The notes under the pieces: model-generated
Seen by the model: only the letters and a program-made list of their open reading frames with translations
What the model was told of the DNA's origin: nothing
Database searches by the model: none
Position numbers and translations under genes: made by a program
From: Alphaproteobacteria bacterium
Lineage (GTDB): Bacteria > Pseudomonadota > Alphaproteobacteria > Paracaedibacterales > CAITNM01
Assembly: GCA_021298215.1 (NCBI GenBank)
Contig: JAJTEE010000003.1
Span: 124,001-188,000 of the forward strand
Length of the DNA: 64,000 nt
Direction: 5' to 3'
Shown: positions 17,341-27,167 of the stretch, one piece after another
Numbering within the stretch: the first letter of the stretch is position 1
How the letters are laid out: every line of letters starts with the position of its first letter

Positions 17341-19878
17341 TTATTTTTCTTGGATAATATATTTCTTAATTTGTTCGGCAACAATTAAATAGGAAAATGT
17401 TATTCCAATTAGTATTCCAAAAAAGTTAAGAGGCGGAGCAACAAAACCAAGAGACGTCCCTAAAAATGAATAAGGAATCGCTAAGCCTAGACAAACCAGT
17501 AGTATTGCAAGAGTCACAAGAAAAAAATTAGGTTGGCTTTGGAAAATTGATTTTCTCGTGCGAATAACAAAAATAATCAAAATTTGGGTTACTAAAGACT
17601 CCATAAACCATTCAGTTTGAAAAAGAGCTGGAGAGACTTTAATTACATTTAACAAGATCCAAAATAAAAGGAAGTCAAAAATTGAACTCAAAGGCCCCAT
17701 GAATAGCATGAACCTTAAAATACTCTTGAAATTCCACTTTCGTGGAGTTAATAAAAATTCGTGATCGACTTTGTCAAAAGGGATAGCCATTTGAGATGTA
17801 TCATAGAGTAAATTATTTAATAAAATTTGTATTGGTAACATGGGTAAGAATGGCAGAAAAAATGAAGTGCAAGCCATGGTAAGCATGTTTCCAAAATTTG
17901 AACTTGTCATTAGCATGAAGTATTTGACAATATTGGAATAAGCCTTTCGCCCCTCCATGACGGCATCGTGAATAATCTGCAAATTCTTTTCAAGTAAAAT
18001 AAGATCTGAAGCTTCTTTTGCAATATCTGTGCTTGTATTGACAGCAATGCCGACATGGGCACTATAAAGTGATGGCGCATCATTGATACCATCACCCAAA
18101 AAGCCAACAATGTTACCTAAATTTTTTAACTCATACACAATGCGCCGTTTTTGGTCAGGCGTTAAGCGACAATAAAGATTGGTATGACGCAAACGCAAAC
18201 TCAAGGCTAAATCATCAAGCCTACTTATTTCGGGGCCAGTTAGCACGCCCGTTATAGGAATATTAAGTTCATGACAAAGGTGCATTGTCACTTCTTTACT
18301 ATCCCCTGTTAGAATGTATACGTCGATTTTTTGTTTTTTTAAGCTTGTAATTGTTGTACGTGCATCAATTTTTGGCGGATCGTAAAATAAGCAAAAACCT
18401 GAGAAAATGAGGTCTTTTTCATCCTCAATTATTGCTTTGTGGTGGCTTTTTAGTTTAGTTTGCCATGCAATAGCTAAAATACGGTATCCTTTTTCTGATT
18501 CTCTTTGATACAGGTCTAATAACTTCAAGCGCATTTGTGGAGTAAGCGGCTTTAATTTATTATGTTGGTGGTAGTGAGTACACGAAGAAAGAATATTTTC
18601 TGGCGCTCCTTTAACAATGATTTTTCTGTGTTTACCATTGTCGAGAAGGACAGAAATTCTTTTTCGTTCAAAATCAAAAGGAATTTCATCAATCTTTTCC
18701 CATTCAGAAACATCAACTGTCTTATTATCCAAAATAGCGTCGTCCAGAGGGGATTTAAGCCCTGTTTCAAAGAAACTATTAAGGTAAGCTAGGAAATGAA
18801 CTTGTTCACTTTTTTCGTCGTTAGCGTTGATCGTATTAATAAGCTTTACTTTTGCTTCTGTTAAAGTGCCTGTTTTATCTGTGCATAAAATATTCATGCC
18901 GCCTAAGTCGTGAATAGCAGAAAGACGTTTAACAATAACGTGCTTTTTGGCCATTTTTTTAGCTCCTCTTGCCAGCGCTACAGACATAACCATGGGCAAA
19001 AATTCGGGTGTCATACCAACCGCTAAAGCAAGACTAAATAAAACGGTTTCTAGCCATGAACGATGAAAATAAAAATTTACCATCAGCACAAAAAAAACCA
19101 AAAAAATGGTTATTTTCATCAAAAGTAACCCCAATTTTCTTGTCGCAATTTCAAAAGATGAAGGAGAATGATCTTCTTTTAAAGGCTCAGATATCTTATT
19201 GATATAAGTTTTATAGCCGGTGGCACAAACCACCATACGTGCTTCACCGCTAACAACAGATGTCCCCATGAAAACGCTGTTAACAGCGTTTTCCAGATTT
19301 ATTGTCGAAGGAACTAGTGAAGTAGTAGATAAATCAAAAGCATTTTTCTCAACAGGAAAGCTTTCTCCCGTTAATATTGCCTGATTAACGAATAAATGAT
19401 TTTCCCAGAACAACCTTCCATCTGCTGGAACCATATCTCCAGCTTTTAAATATACTATGTCACCAGGTACGAGATTTTTGTTTTTTATAATATTAATAGT
19501 GTTATCTCGTAAGACTTTTGTCTTCAGCGAGATAGATTCTTGTAGTTTTTTGACAGCTTGATTTGATGAGTATTCTTGAAAGAAATCAAGTGAGATACCC
19601 AAGCTGATAATAATAATGATAATAAGGCAATCCCATTTTTGATCTAAAACAAAAGCAATAAAACAGATAATCAAAAGCAAAATAACTAATGGATTTTTAA
19701 ATCGACGCAATAAAAGGTGAGCGATGGTTGTTTTTTTTTCGATCTGTAAGGTATTCTTTCCAACAATTTTTAAACGCTTAAGAGCTGCTGTTTGAGCTAA
19801 TCCTGTTGTGCTGGTTTCTAACTTTTTTAAAATTTCTGAAAGGGATGAATTCCAAAAATCAGGAGAAACAGATTGCAT
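17341..19878 (-). CDS. mgtA: Magnesium-translocating P-type ATPase (MgtA/MgtB type)
   Basis: 845 residues. It has the P-type ATPase layout: an actuator domain with ILTGESFPVEK, phosphorylation motif CTDKTGTLTEAK near residue 330, nucleotide domain with KGAPENIL, hinge GDGINDAPSLYSAHVGIAV, and ten membrane segments with a C-terminal six-helix block. The N-terminal sequence and the NNLLYDTSQMAIPFDKVD segment match the P3B magnesium group. It would import Mg2+ with ATP. The gene lies 42 bases downstream of hsp20 on the same strand and probably shares its transcript. No mgtC or leader peptide gene was recognised. Confidence 0.9.
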   Translation of the reverse strand: MQSVSPDFWNSSLSEILKKLETSTTGLAQTAALKRLKIVGKNTLQIEKKTTIAHLLLRRFKNPLVILLLIICFIAFVLDQKWDCLIIIIIISLGISLDFFQEYSSNQAVKKLQESISLKTKVLRDNTINIIKNKNLVPGDIVYLKAGDMVPADGRLFWENHLFVNQAILTGESFPVEKNAFDLSTTSLVPSTINLENAVNSVFMGTSVVSGEARMVVCATGYKTYINKISEPLKEDHSPSSFEIATRKLGLLLMKITIFLVFFVLMVNFYFHRSWLETVLFSLALAVGMTPEFLPMVMSVALARGAKKMAKKHVIVKRLSAIHDLGGMNILCTDKTGTLTEAKVKLINTINANDEKSEQVHFLAYLNSFFETGLKSPLDDAILDNKTVDVSEWEKIDEIPFDFERKRISVLLDNGKHRKIIVKGAPENILSSCTHYHQHNKLKPLTPQMRLKLLDLYQRESEKGYRILAIAWQTKLKSHHKAIIEDEKDLIFSGFCLFYDPPKIDARTTITSLKKQKIDVYILTGDSKEVTMHLCHELNIPITGVLTGPEISRLDDLALSLRLRHTNLYCRLTPDQKRRIVYELKNLGNIVGFLGDGINDAPSLYSAHVGIAVNTSTDIAKEASDLILLEKNLQIIHDAVMEGRKAYSNIVKYFMLMTSSNFGNMLTMACTSFFLPFLPMLPIQILLNNLLYDTSQMAIPFDKVDHEFLLTPRKWNFKSILRFMLFMGPLSSIFDFLLFWILLNVIKVSPALFQTEWFMESLVTQILIIFVIRTRKSIFQSQPNFFLVTLAILLVCLGLAIPYSFLGTSLGFVAPPLNFFGILIGITFSYLIVAEQIKKYIIQEK

Positions 19879-19920
19879 AAAAAACCTTCTTTCCTCCTGA
19901 TTTTATTCAAGCTAAATTGT

Positions 19921-20403
19921 TTATTGGCCTTTATGAACAGTAACTTTTTTTATTTTTTCTTTATTTTCTGCGGTTTTAGCGATATATATTTTTAAAATCC
20001 CATTTTTGATCTTAGCGTCAATATCTTCCACATTGGCATCATAAGGTAAGGTAATACTTCTTCCAAATGATCCTTGAATGCACTCTCTAAGGTGATAGTT
20101 CTCTTTATCTTCTTTTTTTTCACTGCTTTTTGTTGCATAGATATGCAGTTCATTATTAGCAATGGAAACATCAACATCTTTCTCTTCAACACCAGGGAGC
20201 TCGGCTGTTATTTCATACTGTTTTTCTTTTTCTTTAATATTAATACTAGGTGTTAAAAACTCGTTATCTATTATATTCAATGGAAATCTATCTCTGAAAT
20301 TTTCGAAAATACGGTTGATCTCATTATGAAGGCTTAAGAAAGAATCTTTGTTGTGTGGCTGGGGTAAATTTTTCCAAAAAGGTGTTAGCCAATTCTTCTT
20401 CAT
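19921..20403 (-). CDS. Hsp20/alpha-crystallin family small heat-shock protein
   Basis: 160 residues from the ATG at 20403, which is preceded by aaggaggagaat; a longer frame starting at 20466 lacks such a site. The alpha-crystallin domain is clear: PSINIKEKEKQYEITAELPG, VDVSIANNELHIYATK, and the C-terminal GILKIYIAKT. It holds unfolding proteins in solution without ATP. A CTTGAA-type promoter lies upstream. Joining it with mgtA in one unit is unusual. Confidence 0.92.
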   Translation of the reverse strand: MKKNWLTPFWKNLPQPHNKDSFLSLHNEINRIFENFRDRFPLNIIDNEFLTPSINIKEKEKQYEITAELPGVEEKDVDVSIANNELHIYATKSSEKKEDKENYHLRECIQGSFGRSITLPYDANVEDIDAKIKNGILKIYIAKTAENKEKIKKVTVHKGQ

Positions 20404-20494
20404 ATTCTCCTCCTTCTTTTTCTCAGATTTGAACATTTTGATCTGCAAAAAATCAACACAGATCAACTTTCTTATAACTTACATCAAAATAAAA

Positions 20495-20522
20495 ATCTAG
20501 TTTTAAGAATACGCGCTTCAAG
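20495..20522 (-). promoter_or_regulatory. Possible heat-shock promoter of hsp20-mgtA
   Basis: On the minus strand CTTGAA (20522-20517), the classical RpoH -35 core, is followed after 16 bases by CTAGAT (20500-20495), comparable to the CYTATNT -10 of alphaproteobacterial RpoH promoters. It sits about 100 bases before the hsp20 ATG. The match to the -10 is partial. Confidence 0.4.
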
Positions 20523-20614
20523 AAGGTTATTGCCAATTTAAATATCATGCCCCCCTCTTGCATTTACGCGTAATTACGATAGGGTAGAATCAAATTTTCT
20601 AACATTTTATTTTC

Positions 20615-23287
20615 ATGACGTTGCATCTTGTTGATGGTTCTGGTTACATCTTTCGTGCTTATTACGCATTACCCCCTTTAACAAGTCCCAAAGGAGTACC
20701 AGTTGGCGCTGTGTATGGGTTTTGCAATATGCTGTATCGCCTTATTGAAAAAGTTGATAGCAATAGGTTGCTGGTCATTTTTGATGCAGGACGTAAAACG
20801 TTTCGTCAAGACATTTATCCTGACTATAAAGCGCACCGACCGCCACCACCAGATGATTTGATTCCTCAGTTCTCTCTTATACGTGAAGCATGCGAGGCCT
20901 TTGGTGTGCCATCGGTTGAACTGCCTGGTTTTGAGGCGGATGATCTCATTGCATCTTATGCGAAAACAACCGTTGAAAGGGGCGATAAGGCCCAGATTAT
21001 TTCAGCTGATAAAGATCTCATGCAGCTGCTACGGCCAGGCATTACGATGTGGGATCCTATCAAAAATAGGACTATTGATGATAAAATTGTTTTTGAAAAA
21101 TTTGGTGTGACGCCAGATAAAGTTATTGATGTGCAGGCCCTTTGTGGTGATAGCAGTGATAATATTCCTGGCGTTCCAGGATTTGGGCCGAAAACATCAG
21201 CTGAATTAATCCAAGCGTTCGGAAGCTTAGAGAATCTTCTAGAAAATATTACCGAAGTTAAACAACCAAGACGTCGTGATCTTTTAACACAGCATGCTGA
21301 ATTAGCGCGTATTTCAAAACGTTTGGTAACGCTTGATGATAGTGCACCACTCCCTGTTGCCTATGGAGAAATAGCTCCTGTTGTTGCCGATTTTGAAAAA
21401 CGAGATTCGTTCTTAAAAGATCTTGGCTTTTTAAGTTTGATGAAACGTTTACAAATGGCTGATAGCAACACAAGTAGCAAAGCAGCAGAGTATGTCTGTG
21501 TCACAAATGTTGATGTGCTAAGGCAATGGGTAAACGAAGCACAAGGTGCTGGAAAAATTGTCATTGATTGTGAAACAACCTCGCTTAATGCTATGCAGGC
21601 AAAGCTTGTTGGCATAGCGCTGGGGTTGCCAAGCCTTAATGGCTATAGAGCAGCATACCTTCCTCTTGCTCATCAAGAAGGCACCCAGCAGATTTCTTTG
21701 GATGTTGCAAGAAATGTATTGCAACCACTTTTTGCAAACCCTGCAATCATGAAAATTGGCCATAACCTTAAATATGATTTGCTCGTTTTACGTCAGCATG
21801 GATTTGAGGTGGCAACCGTTGATGACACGATGCTGATGTCCTATGCCTTGCATGCTGGGGAGCATGGTCACTCGATGGATGAGTTAGCTCTTAAATACCT
21901 GGATAGGACAACAATTACTTTTGCTGAAGTGGCAGGAAAAGGCAAAGCGCAGAAAACTTTTGATATGGTAAGTATTCCAGACGCCACAAAATATGCTGCT
22001 GAAGATGCTGAAATCACCGGTCTTTTGTGTAATCACTTCAAGCCAGAGCTAAGCACAAACCAGGTGAGTAGCGTTTACGAATTAACGGAAAAACCACTTA
22101 TCCCCGTGATTGTTTCCATGGAAGAAGCAGGTATTTGTGTTGATACAAATCAACTGCAGCACTTAGGACAGGATTTCTCGGCGCGTTTAGCAAGTCTAAC
22201 CCAAGAAATTTATGCTTTGGCTGGTTGTGAATTTAATATTGCATCGCCTTCGCAACTGGGAGAAATTCTCTATGAAAAACATCAAATGCCAGGCGGTAAA
22301 AAAACTAAAACAGGAAGCTACAGTACTGATGTAGATGTGTTGGAAAAGCTGGTGATGCAAGGATTTGATCTTCCTAAAAAAGTGCTGGAATGGCGTGCGT
22401 TAGCAAAATTAAATTCTACCTATGTCGAAGGTCTTTTAAGCGCCATTAATCCAACAACAGGGCGTGTGCATACTAGCTATTCGATGGTTGGTGCTGCAAC
22501 AGGGAGGTTATCATCGTCTGATCCCAATTTACAAAATATTCCCATCAAAAGCGAAGACGGACGAAAAATTCGCCAGGCCTTTATTGCAAAGCCAGGTCAT
22601 AAGCTTGTGAGTCTTGATTACTCACAAATTGAGCTGCGTCTTCTTGCTCACTTCGCGGATGTTCCAACCTTGCAAGATGCCTTTTTAAAAGGCGAAGATA
22701 TTCATACGCGTACCGCTTGTGATGTATTTGGCGTAACGCCGGATCAAGTGGATGCAGGTCTTCGTAGACGCGCAAAGACGATAAATTTTGGCATTATTTA
22801 TGGTATTAGTGCGTTTGGACTTGCCAAACAGCTTAGCGTTTCTAATCAAGAAGCAAGTCAAATGATTAATGCGTACTTTGAGCGTTATCCCGGTATCGAT
22901 GTATACATTAGAAGCAGCCAGCGTCAAGCGCGAGAGCAAGGCTTTGTGACAACACTTATGGGGCGTAAGGTCCACACAGTAGGAATTTTGGACAAGAATG
23001 GAATGGTGCGCCAATTTGCAGAGCGCCAGGCAACGAATGCGCCTTTACAAGGTAGTAATGCAGATATCATTAAGCGTGCCATGATAAAAATTCATAATTT
23101 TTTGAAGTTCCACCAAACAAAGCTATTGTTACAAGTTCATGATGAATTAGTGTTTGAAGTGCCTGAAAATGAGCAAGAACAAGTTGTGCCAAAGCTCAAA
23201 GGGATCATGGAAAATATTGTTCAATTAAAAGTTCCATTGGTGGTGGGCGTAGGCATGGGTGATAATTGGGAGGCGGCACATGGGTAA
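20615..23287 (+). CDS. polA: DNA polymerase I
   Basis: 890 residues with all three domains. The 5'-3' exonuclease occupies about residues 1-290 (LHLVDGSGYIFRAYYALPP, GFEADDLIA, GDSSDNIPGVPGFGPKT). The 3'-5' exonuclease occupies about 310-490, with the DxE pair in VIDCETTSL and the YAAEDAEIT motif, so proofreading looks intact. The polymerase domain runs to the end, with motif A SLDYSQIELRLLAHF, motif B RRRAKTINFGIIYG and motif C LLQVHDELVFEVP. It acts in Okazaki fragment maturation and repair. The 3' end overlaps the next gene by eight bases. Confidence 0.98.
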   Translation: MTLHLVDGSGYIFRAYYALPPLTSPKGVPVGAVYGFCNMLYRLIEKVDSNRLLVIFDAGRKTFRQDIYPDYKAHRPPPPDDLIPQFSLIREACEAFGVPSVELPGFEADDLIASYAKTTVERGDKAQIISADKDLMQLLRPGITMWDPIKNRTIDDKIVFEKFGVTPDKVIDVQALCGDSSDNIPGVPGFGPKTSAELIQAFGSLENLLENITEVKQPRRRDLLTQHAELARISKRLVTLDDSAPLPVAYGEIAPVVADFEKRDSFLKDLGFLSLMKRLQMADSNTSSKAAEYVCVTNVDVLRQWVNEAQGAGKIVIDCETTSLNAMQAKLVGIALGLPSLNGYRAAYLPLAHQEGTQQISLDVARNVLQPLFANPAIMKIGHNLKYDLLVLRQHGFEVATVDDTMLMSYALHAGEHGHSMDELALKYLDRTTITFAEVAGKGKAQKTFDMVSIPDATKYAAEDAEITGLLCNHFKPELSTNQVSSVYELTEKPLIPVIVSMEEAGICVDTNQLQHLGQDFSARLASLTQEIYALAGCEFNIASPSQLGEILYEKHQMPGGKKTKTGSYSTDVDVLEKLVMQGFDLPKKVLEWRALAKLNSTYVEGLLSAINPTTGRVHTSYSMVGAATGRLSSSDPNLQNIPIKSEDGRKIRQAFIAKPGHKLVSLDYSQIELRLLAHFADVPTLQDAFLKGEDIHTRTACDVFGVTPDQVDAGLRRRAKTINFGIIYGISAFGLAKQLSVSNQEASQMINAYFERYPGIDVYIRSSQRQAREQGFVTTLMGRKVHTVGILDKNGMVRQFAERQATNAPLQGSNADIIKRAMIKIHNFLKFHQTKLLLQVHDELVFEVPENEQEQVVPKLKGIMENIVQLKVPLVVGVGMGDNWEAAHG

Positions 23288-24002
23288 AATAGTGCTTAAA
23301 AATCTACTTTTTATTTTGCTCATTATTCCTTGTTTTACCAAGGAATCTCACAAGAAAGAACCTTTATACACTTTTAAAGACCCGCCAACACAATACGTTG
23401 GCTTTAAGAATAAAGCAGGAAAGATCATAATCCCTGCTATTTATAAGAGTGTGTATACAAGTTCTAAAGGACCATTTTTTTCTCCGACAACAAAGGGATT
23501 TCAGTGGGCTTTTGAAAATATAACGCTGGTCAGTAAAGATGGGTGCTATTGGTGGATTGATCGCACCGGAAAAATTTTATATGAATCTTTTTTCTTCGAT
23601 AATGGGCCGGATTATTTTCACCAAGGATTATCAAGAATTATAGAAAACGAGAAATTTGGTTTTATCAATCAGCATGGTGTGGCCACAGTGAAGCCGCAGT
23701 ATGATTTTGCTTCTCCCTTTTTTCTTATTAATTATGAAGGGAAGATAGATTTCGCAGCAGCGCAAGGTATGGAAGATAAAGGTGGGTATGCCTATGTTGC
23801 ACAGGGCTGTTGGTATTCTTATCCTGCTTATACAAAATTTCCAATTGCGCATCGTCGGGTGCCACCTGATGTCTATCCTGAAATTGTAGGGGGTAAATGG
23901 GGAGTGATTTCTACTAAAGGTGAAATAGTAGTAGAACTTACACATGATTCCTCCGAAGCAGCTTTTGATGTCTTGAAAGATGTTGTTAAGAAGAAGGTAT
24001 AG
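23280..24002 (+). CDS. Exported WG-repeat protein
   Basis: 240 residues from the ATG at 23280, inside the end of polA and just after a ggaggcgg site. A signal peptide (about 1-22, VLKNLLFILLIIPCF) is followed by WG-type repeats, each with an aromatic-Ile-aromatic strand, a glycine turn and an I-x-P-x-Y segment: FKNKAGKIIIPAIY, WWIDRTGKILYESFF, GFINQHGVATVKPQYDFASPF and WGVISTKGEIVVEL. WG repeats form beta propeller-like or solenoid surfaces; function unknown. It is sandwiched between polA and hemW, and translation may be coupled to polA. Confidence 0.75.
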   Translation: MGKIVLKNLLFILLIIPCFTKESHKKEPLYTFKDPPTQYVGFKNKAGKIIIPAIYKSVYTSSKGPFFSPTTKGFQWAFENITLVSKDGCYWWIDRTGKILYESFFFDNGPDYFHQGLSRIIENEKFGFINQHGVATVKPQYDFASPFFLINYEGKIDFAAAQGMEDKGGYAYVAQGCWYSYPAYTKFPIAHRRVPPDVYPEIVGGKWGVISTKGEIVVELTHDSSEAAFDVLKDVVKKKV

Positions 24003-24017
24003 AGGTTGTAATATTTA

Positions 24018-25121
24018 ATGACCCCCATCTCCCTCTATATCCACTGGCCATTTTGTCTGTCCAAGTGCCCATATTGTGATTTCAATAGTCATGTTCGTGA
24101 ATCTTATCAAGAGGCTGAGTGGCAGCAGGCGTTATGCGAAGAACTTCGGCGCATTCATGCGTTGATTGGTCCAAGACAACTCGTCACCATTTTCTTTGGT
24201 GGCGGTACCCCTTCACTCATGCAGCCAAAAACTGTGGAAGCAATTATTAAGGAAGCGACGCAACTATGGCAAACGTCCTCTAATCTTGAAGTAACTCTTG
24301 AGGCAAATCCTAATAGTGTAGAGGTTGAAAAATTCCAACAACTTGCAAGTGCAGGCGTGAATCGCATCTCCATTGGTGTGCAGTCTGTGCGTGCTGAACG
24401 TCTCAAAAATTTAGGTCGCAAACACAGCGTCGAAGAAGCAATTCGTGCTATTCACACAGCGCAGTCTATTTTTAAGCGTGTTAGTTTTGATCTCATTTAC
24501 GCAACACCTAATCAAAGCTTGGCAGAATGGGAGCAGGAACTAGAAGAAGCACTGCAATTTGGTACCGAGCATTTATCTTTATACCAACTCACCATTGAAC
24601 CTAACACTGCATTTGAACGTCTTCATGCGCAAGGCGAATTAATTCTGCCAGTTGATGATCTCGCTGCTGATATGTATGAGTTAACTAATGCAAAATGTGC
24701 AGCAAATGGCTTACATGCTTACGAAGTTTCAAACTATGCGAAATTAGGTGCTGAATGCCAGCATAACTTAACCTATTGGCGCTATGGCGAGTACATAGGG
24801 GTGGGGCCAGGAGCTCACGGGCGATTGATAATGGATGGCAAACGTTTTGCTACTAAACAATACCGCACACCAGAGCGCTGGCTTAAAGAATCTATTCGCG
24901 ATGAAGAGTGCTTGGAATTATCTGCTAATGAACAAGAGCAAGAACGAGTACTCATGGGGCTACGTACAACAGAAGGCATCTCTTGGCAAAAACCAATTTC
25001 ATCTAAAATTCAAACGCTGATTGATGGGGAATTTTTATTGAACAAAGATAAGAGGCTCATAGCAACTCCAAAAGGCCGATTAAGCCTACAAGCCGTTTTG
25101 CGATTTGGATTTGGCGAATAG
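24018..25121 (+). CDS. hemW: Heme chaperone HemW (radical SAM)
   Basis: 367 residues. The radical SAM cluster motif is YIHWPFCLSKCPYCDFNSH near residue 10, with the CxxxCxxC cysteines plus the extra cysteine-aromatic pattern of HemW/CPDH relatives. FFGGGTPSLM, EANPNSVE, GVQSVRAERLKNLGR and VGPGAHGR follow. HemW inserts heme into respiratory enzymes; older annotations call it oxygen-independent coproporphyrinogen oxidase-like. True HemN has a longer N-terminus and is excluded. The presence of heme-copper oxidase genes in the window fits this role. Confidence 0.93.
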   Translation: MTPISLYIHWPFCLSKCPYCDFNSHVRESYQEAEWQQALCEELRRIHALIGPRQLVTIFFGGGTPSLMQPKTVEAIIKEATQLWQTSSNLEVTLEANPNSVEVEKFQQLASAGVNRISIGVQSVRAERLKNLGRKHSVEEAIRAIHTAQSIFKRVSFDLIYATPNQSLAEWEQELEEALQFGTEHLSLYQLTIEPNTAFERLHAQGELILPVDDLAADMYELTNAKCAANGLHAYEVSNYAKLGAECQHNLTYWRYGEYIGVGPGAHGRLIMDGKRFATKQYRTPERWLKESIRDEECLELSANEQEQERVLMGLRTTEGISWQKPISSKIQTLIDGEFLLNKDKRLIATPKGRLSLQAVLRFGFGE

Positions 25122-25131
25122 AAAATCTATT

Positions 25132-25205
25132 TGGCTGGGGGACCTGGATTCGAACCAGAGTTGCCCGGTCCAGAGCCGGGAGTTCTACCGCTAAACTATC
25201 CCCCA
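25132..25205 (-). tRNA. tRNA-Gln (CTG)
   Basis: A 74-base cloverleaf on the minus strand. The weak U1-A72 first pair and G discriminator are hallmarks of glutamine tRNAs (TGGGGGA pairs with TCCCCCA, then G and an encoded CCA). The anticodon loop CTCTGGA gives CTG, on a CCCGG/CCGGG stem; the T arm CTGGTTCGAATCCAG is perfect. It is convergent with hemW. Confidence 0.93.
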
Positions 25206-25285
25206 GCAGTACATATTCTTACTATCATATTATGGTGATAGAGTGTAAGATATAAAAAAAAGTAAATATAAAAAGAAATGTATAA

Positions 25286-26377
25286 ATGTCTGGGTATGAT
25301 GTTCAAAAACAACACCACGAGGAGTTTCGACCGCTAGAATGTGATGGCCATCACCCGATCATTGCGGCGATTGATCTAGGCACTAATTCTTGTCGCTTAT
25401 TGGTTGCGCGCGTAAATGTTGCCGGTGTTCGCACGAATTATTTTAGAAGTCGCCCAAAACCAGTTTCATGGAAGGTTATTGATTCTTTTGCAAAGGTTGT
25501 ACGCCTTGGTGAGGGATTGCATAGCAATGGTGAATTATCTGAAGATGCGATGGATCGTGCAATGGAGGCTCTTTCTGTTTGTCGAAAAAAATTAGATCGT
25601 TATCATCTGCATAGCTTGCGTGTCGTTGCTACAGAAGCTTGTAGGCGTGCCAGTAATAACCATGTGTTGGTTGATCGGGCCAAAAAAGAATTAGATTTTG
25701 ACATTGAAATTATTAATGCGGAAGAAGAAGCAAGCCTTGCTCTCAAGGGCTGTTCGGCAATGCTGAACCCACATATACCTTATGGAATTGTTTTTGATAT
25801 AGGCGGGGGAAGCACTGAGGTTATTCTTGTTAAACTCAAGAAGAGTTCAAAACGTCAACCAGGCTATGCAGTGCCGTTTGATGAAATTGATTCAATTTCA
25901 GTGCCTTATGGAGTGGTTACAACTACCGAAGCTGTTGGTATGCCTTTAGAAACTGAAGAATCCCATAAATTTTTACAAGGTAAAATTTTTGAAAGATTAG
26001 GCGGCTTTGTTGAGCGAAATAATATTAAGAAGCTTATAGAAAAAGAAGAATTACAAATTACCGGAAGCTCAGGAACGGTGACAACTCTAGCGGCCCTTCA
26101 TTTAGGGCTTGAGCATTATGATCGACGTGTTATTGATGGAATGTCTATTTTGTATTCCGATTTATATAATGTGATAAGTCGTATTTTAAAAATGACGCGC
26201 GAAGAGCGTCTTGATCAATCAAACATTGGATTTAGCAGAGCCGACTATGTGTTAACCGGCTCAAATATCTTGAAAGCGATATGTGATGCTCTCCCCCTTA
26301 AAACAATGAAAATTGCAGATCGCGGTGTACGAGAGGGAATTCTTATCGATTTAATGTTAGAAGTGATCAAGGTGTAA
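25286..26377 (+). CDS. ppx: Ppx/GppA family phosphatase
   Basis: 363 residues of the ASKHA phosphatase fold: IAAIDLGTNSCRLLVARV near residue 30, VRLGEGL, RVVATEACRRASN, GYIFDIGGGSTE-type motif (here GIVFDIGGGSTEVILV), and TGSSGTVTTLAALH. The family hydrolyses exopolyphosphate or pppGpp. The protein lacks the long C-terminal HD-like domain of E. coli Ppx, as is usual for the short alphaproteobacterial forms. It heads the run ppx-dapF-recJ-dapD-dapE, with one base between its stop and dapF. Confidence 0.88.
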   Translation: MSGYDVQKQHHEEFRPLECDGHHPIIAAIDLGTNSCRLLVARVNVAGVRTNYFRSRPKPVSWKVIDSFAKVVRLGEGLHSNGELSEDAMDRAMEALSVCRKKLDRYHLHSLRVVATEACRRASNNHVLVDRAKKELDFDIEIINAEEEASLALKGCSAMLNPHIPYGIVFDIGGGSTEVILVKLKKSSKRQPGYAVPFDEIDSISVPYGVVTTTEAVGMPLETEESHKFLQGKIFERLGGFVERNNIKKLIEKEELQITGSSGTVTTLAALHLGLEHYDRRVIDGMSILYSDLYNVISRILKMTREERLDQSNIGFSRADYVLTGSNILKAICDALPLKTMKIADRGVREGILIDLMLEVIKV

Positions 26378-26378
26378 T

Positions 26379-27167
26379 ATGGAATTTATCAAAGCACAAG
26401 GTTTGGGAAATGATTTTGTTATGCTTGTTAATCCAGGCATTCCAGAGGACAATTTTAGCAATTTAAGTCGGCATTTAGCTGACCGTAGATACGGCATTGG
26501 CTGCGATCAGGTTGTTATTGCTCAAGAAAATAACGAGCAGATTCGCGTTCGTTTTTTTAATGCAGATGGTTCGGAAGCTGAAAGTTGTGGTAATGGCAGT
26601 CGCTGCATTGCAAAATACCTTATGGAAAAAAAACAGCAAGACTCTATTACTATTGAAACAATCGGCGGAATTTTAAATTGTCAGCAAGATGCTGATATGA
26701 TTAAAGTTCAGATGCCAATACCGACCGTTAAAATACTTGATGGCCCAGAGTCACTAGGACATCTTTCTACGCCAGATGCTGTCGCTGTTCACGTTGGGAA
26801 TCCACATTTAATTTGTTTTGTTGATGATGTTGATTTGGCGTCTCAATATGGTGCAGGGCTTGAAAATCATCCAGGTTTTCCGTTGCGTACAAATGTTGAT
26901 TTTGTAAAAGTTATTGATTCAACACATTTGCAATTAAAAGTTTGGGAACGAGGAACAGGTATTACGCCTGCTTGCGGTAGCGGTGCTTGCGCAACAGTTG
27001 TTGGCGCTTATGCGCATAAATTAGTCGAAAATAAAGTAAAAGTATCTCAAGAGGGTGGCGACTTATGGGTGCAATGGGATGAGAAAGAATTGTTTATGAT
27101 CGGTCCTGCTTCTATTGTTTTTACTGGTAATCTTCCACAACATGATGCGCTCACTGAAAGGTTTTGA
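26379..27167 (+). CDS. dapF: Diaminopimelate epimerase
   Basis: 262 residues. The two catalytic cysteines are C70 in AESCGNGSRC and C199 in TPACGSGAC, each in its conserved loop, and the N-terminal GLGNDFVML motif is present. It converts LL- to meso-diaminopimelate for peptidoglycan and lysine. The 3' end overlaps the recJ start by 26 bases. With dapD and dapE just downstream, three steps of the succinylase pathway are clustered, so this lineage builds its own meso-DAP cell wall. Confidence 0.97.
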   Translation: MEFIKAQGLGNDFVMLVNPGIPEDNFSNLSRHLADRRYGIGCDQVVIAQENNEQIRVRFFNADGSEAESCGNGSRCIAKYLMEKKQQDSITIETIGGILNCQQDADMIKVQMPIPTVKILDGPESLGHLSTPDAVAVHVGNPHLICFVDDVDLASQYGAGLENHPGFPLRTNVDFVKVIDSTHLQLKVWERGTGITPACGSGACATVVGAYAHKLVENKVKVSQEGGDLWVQWDEKELFMIGPASIVFTGNLPQHDALTERF

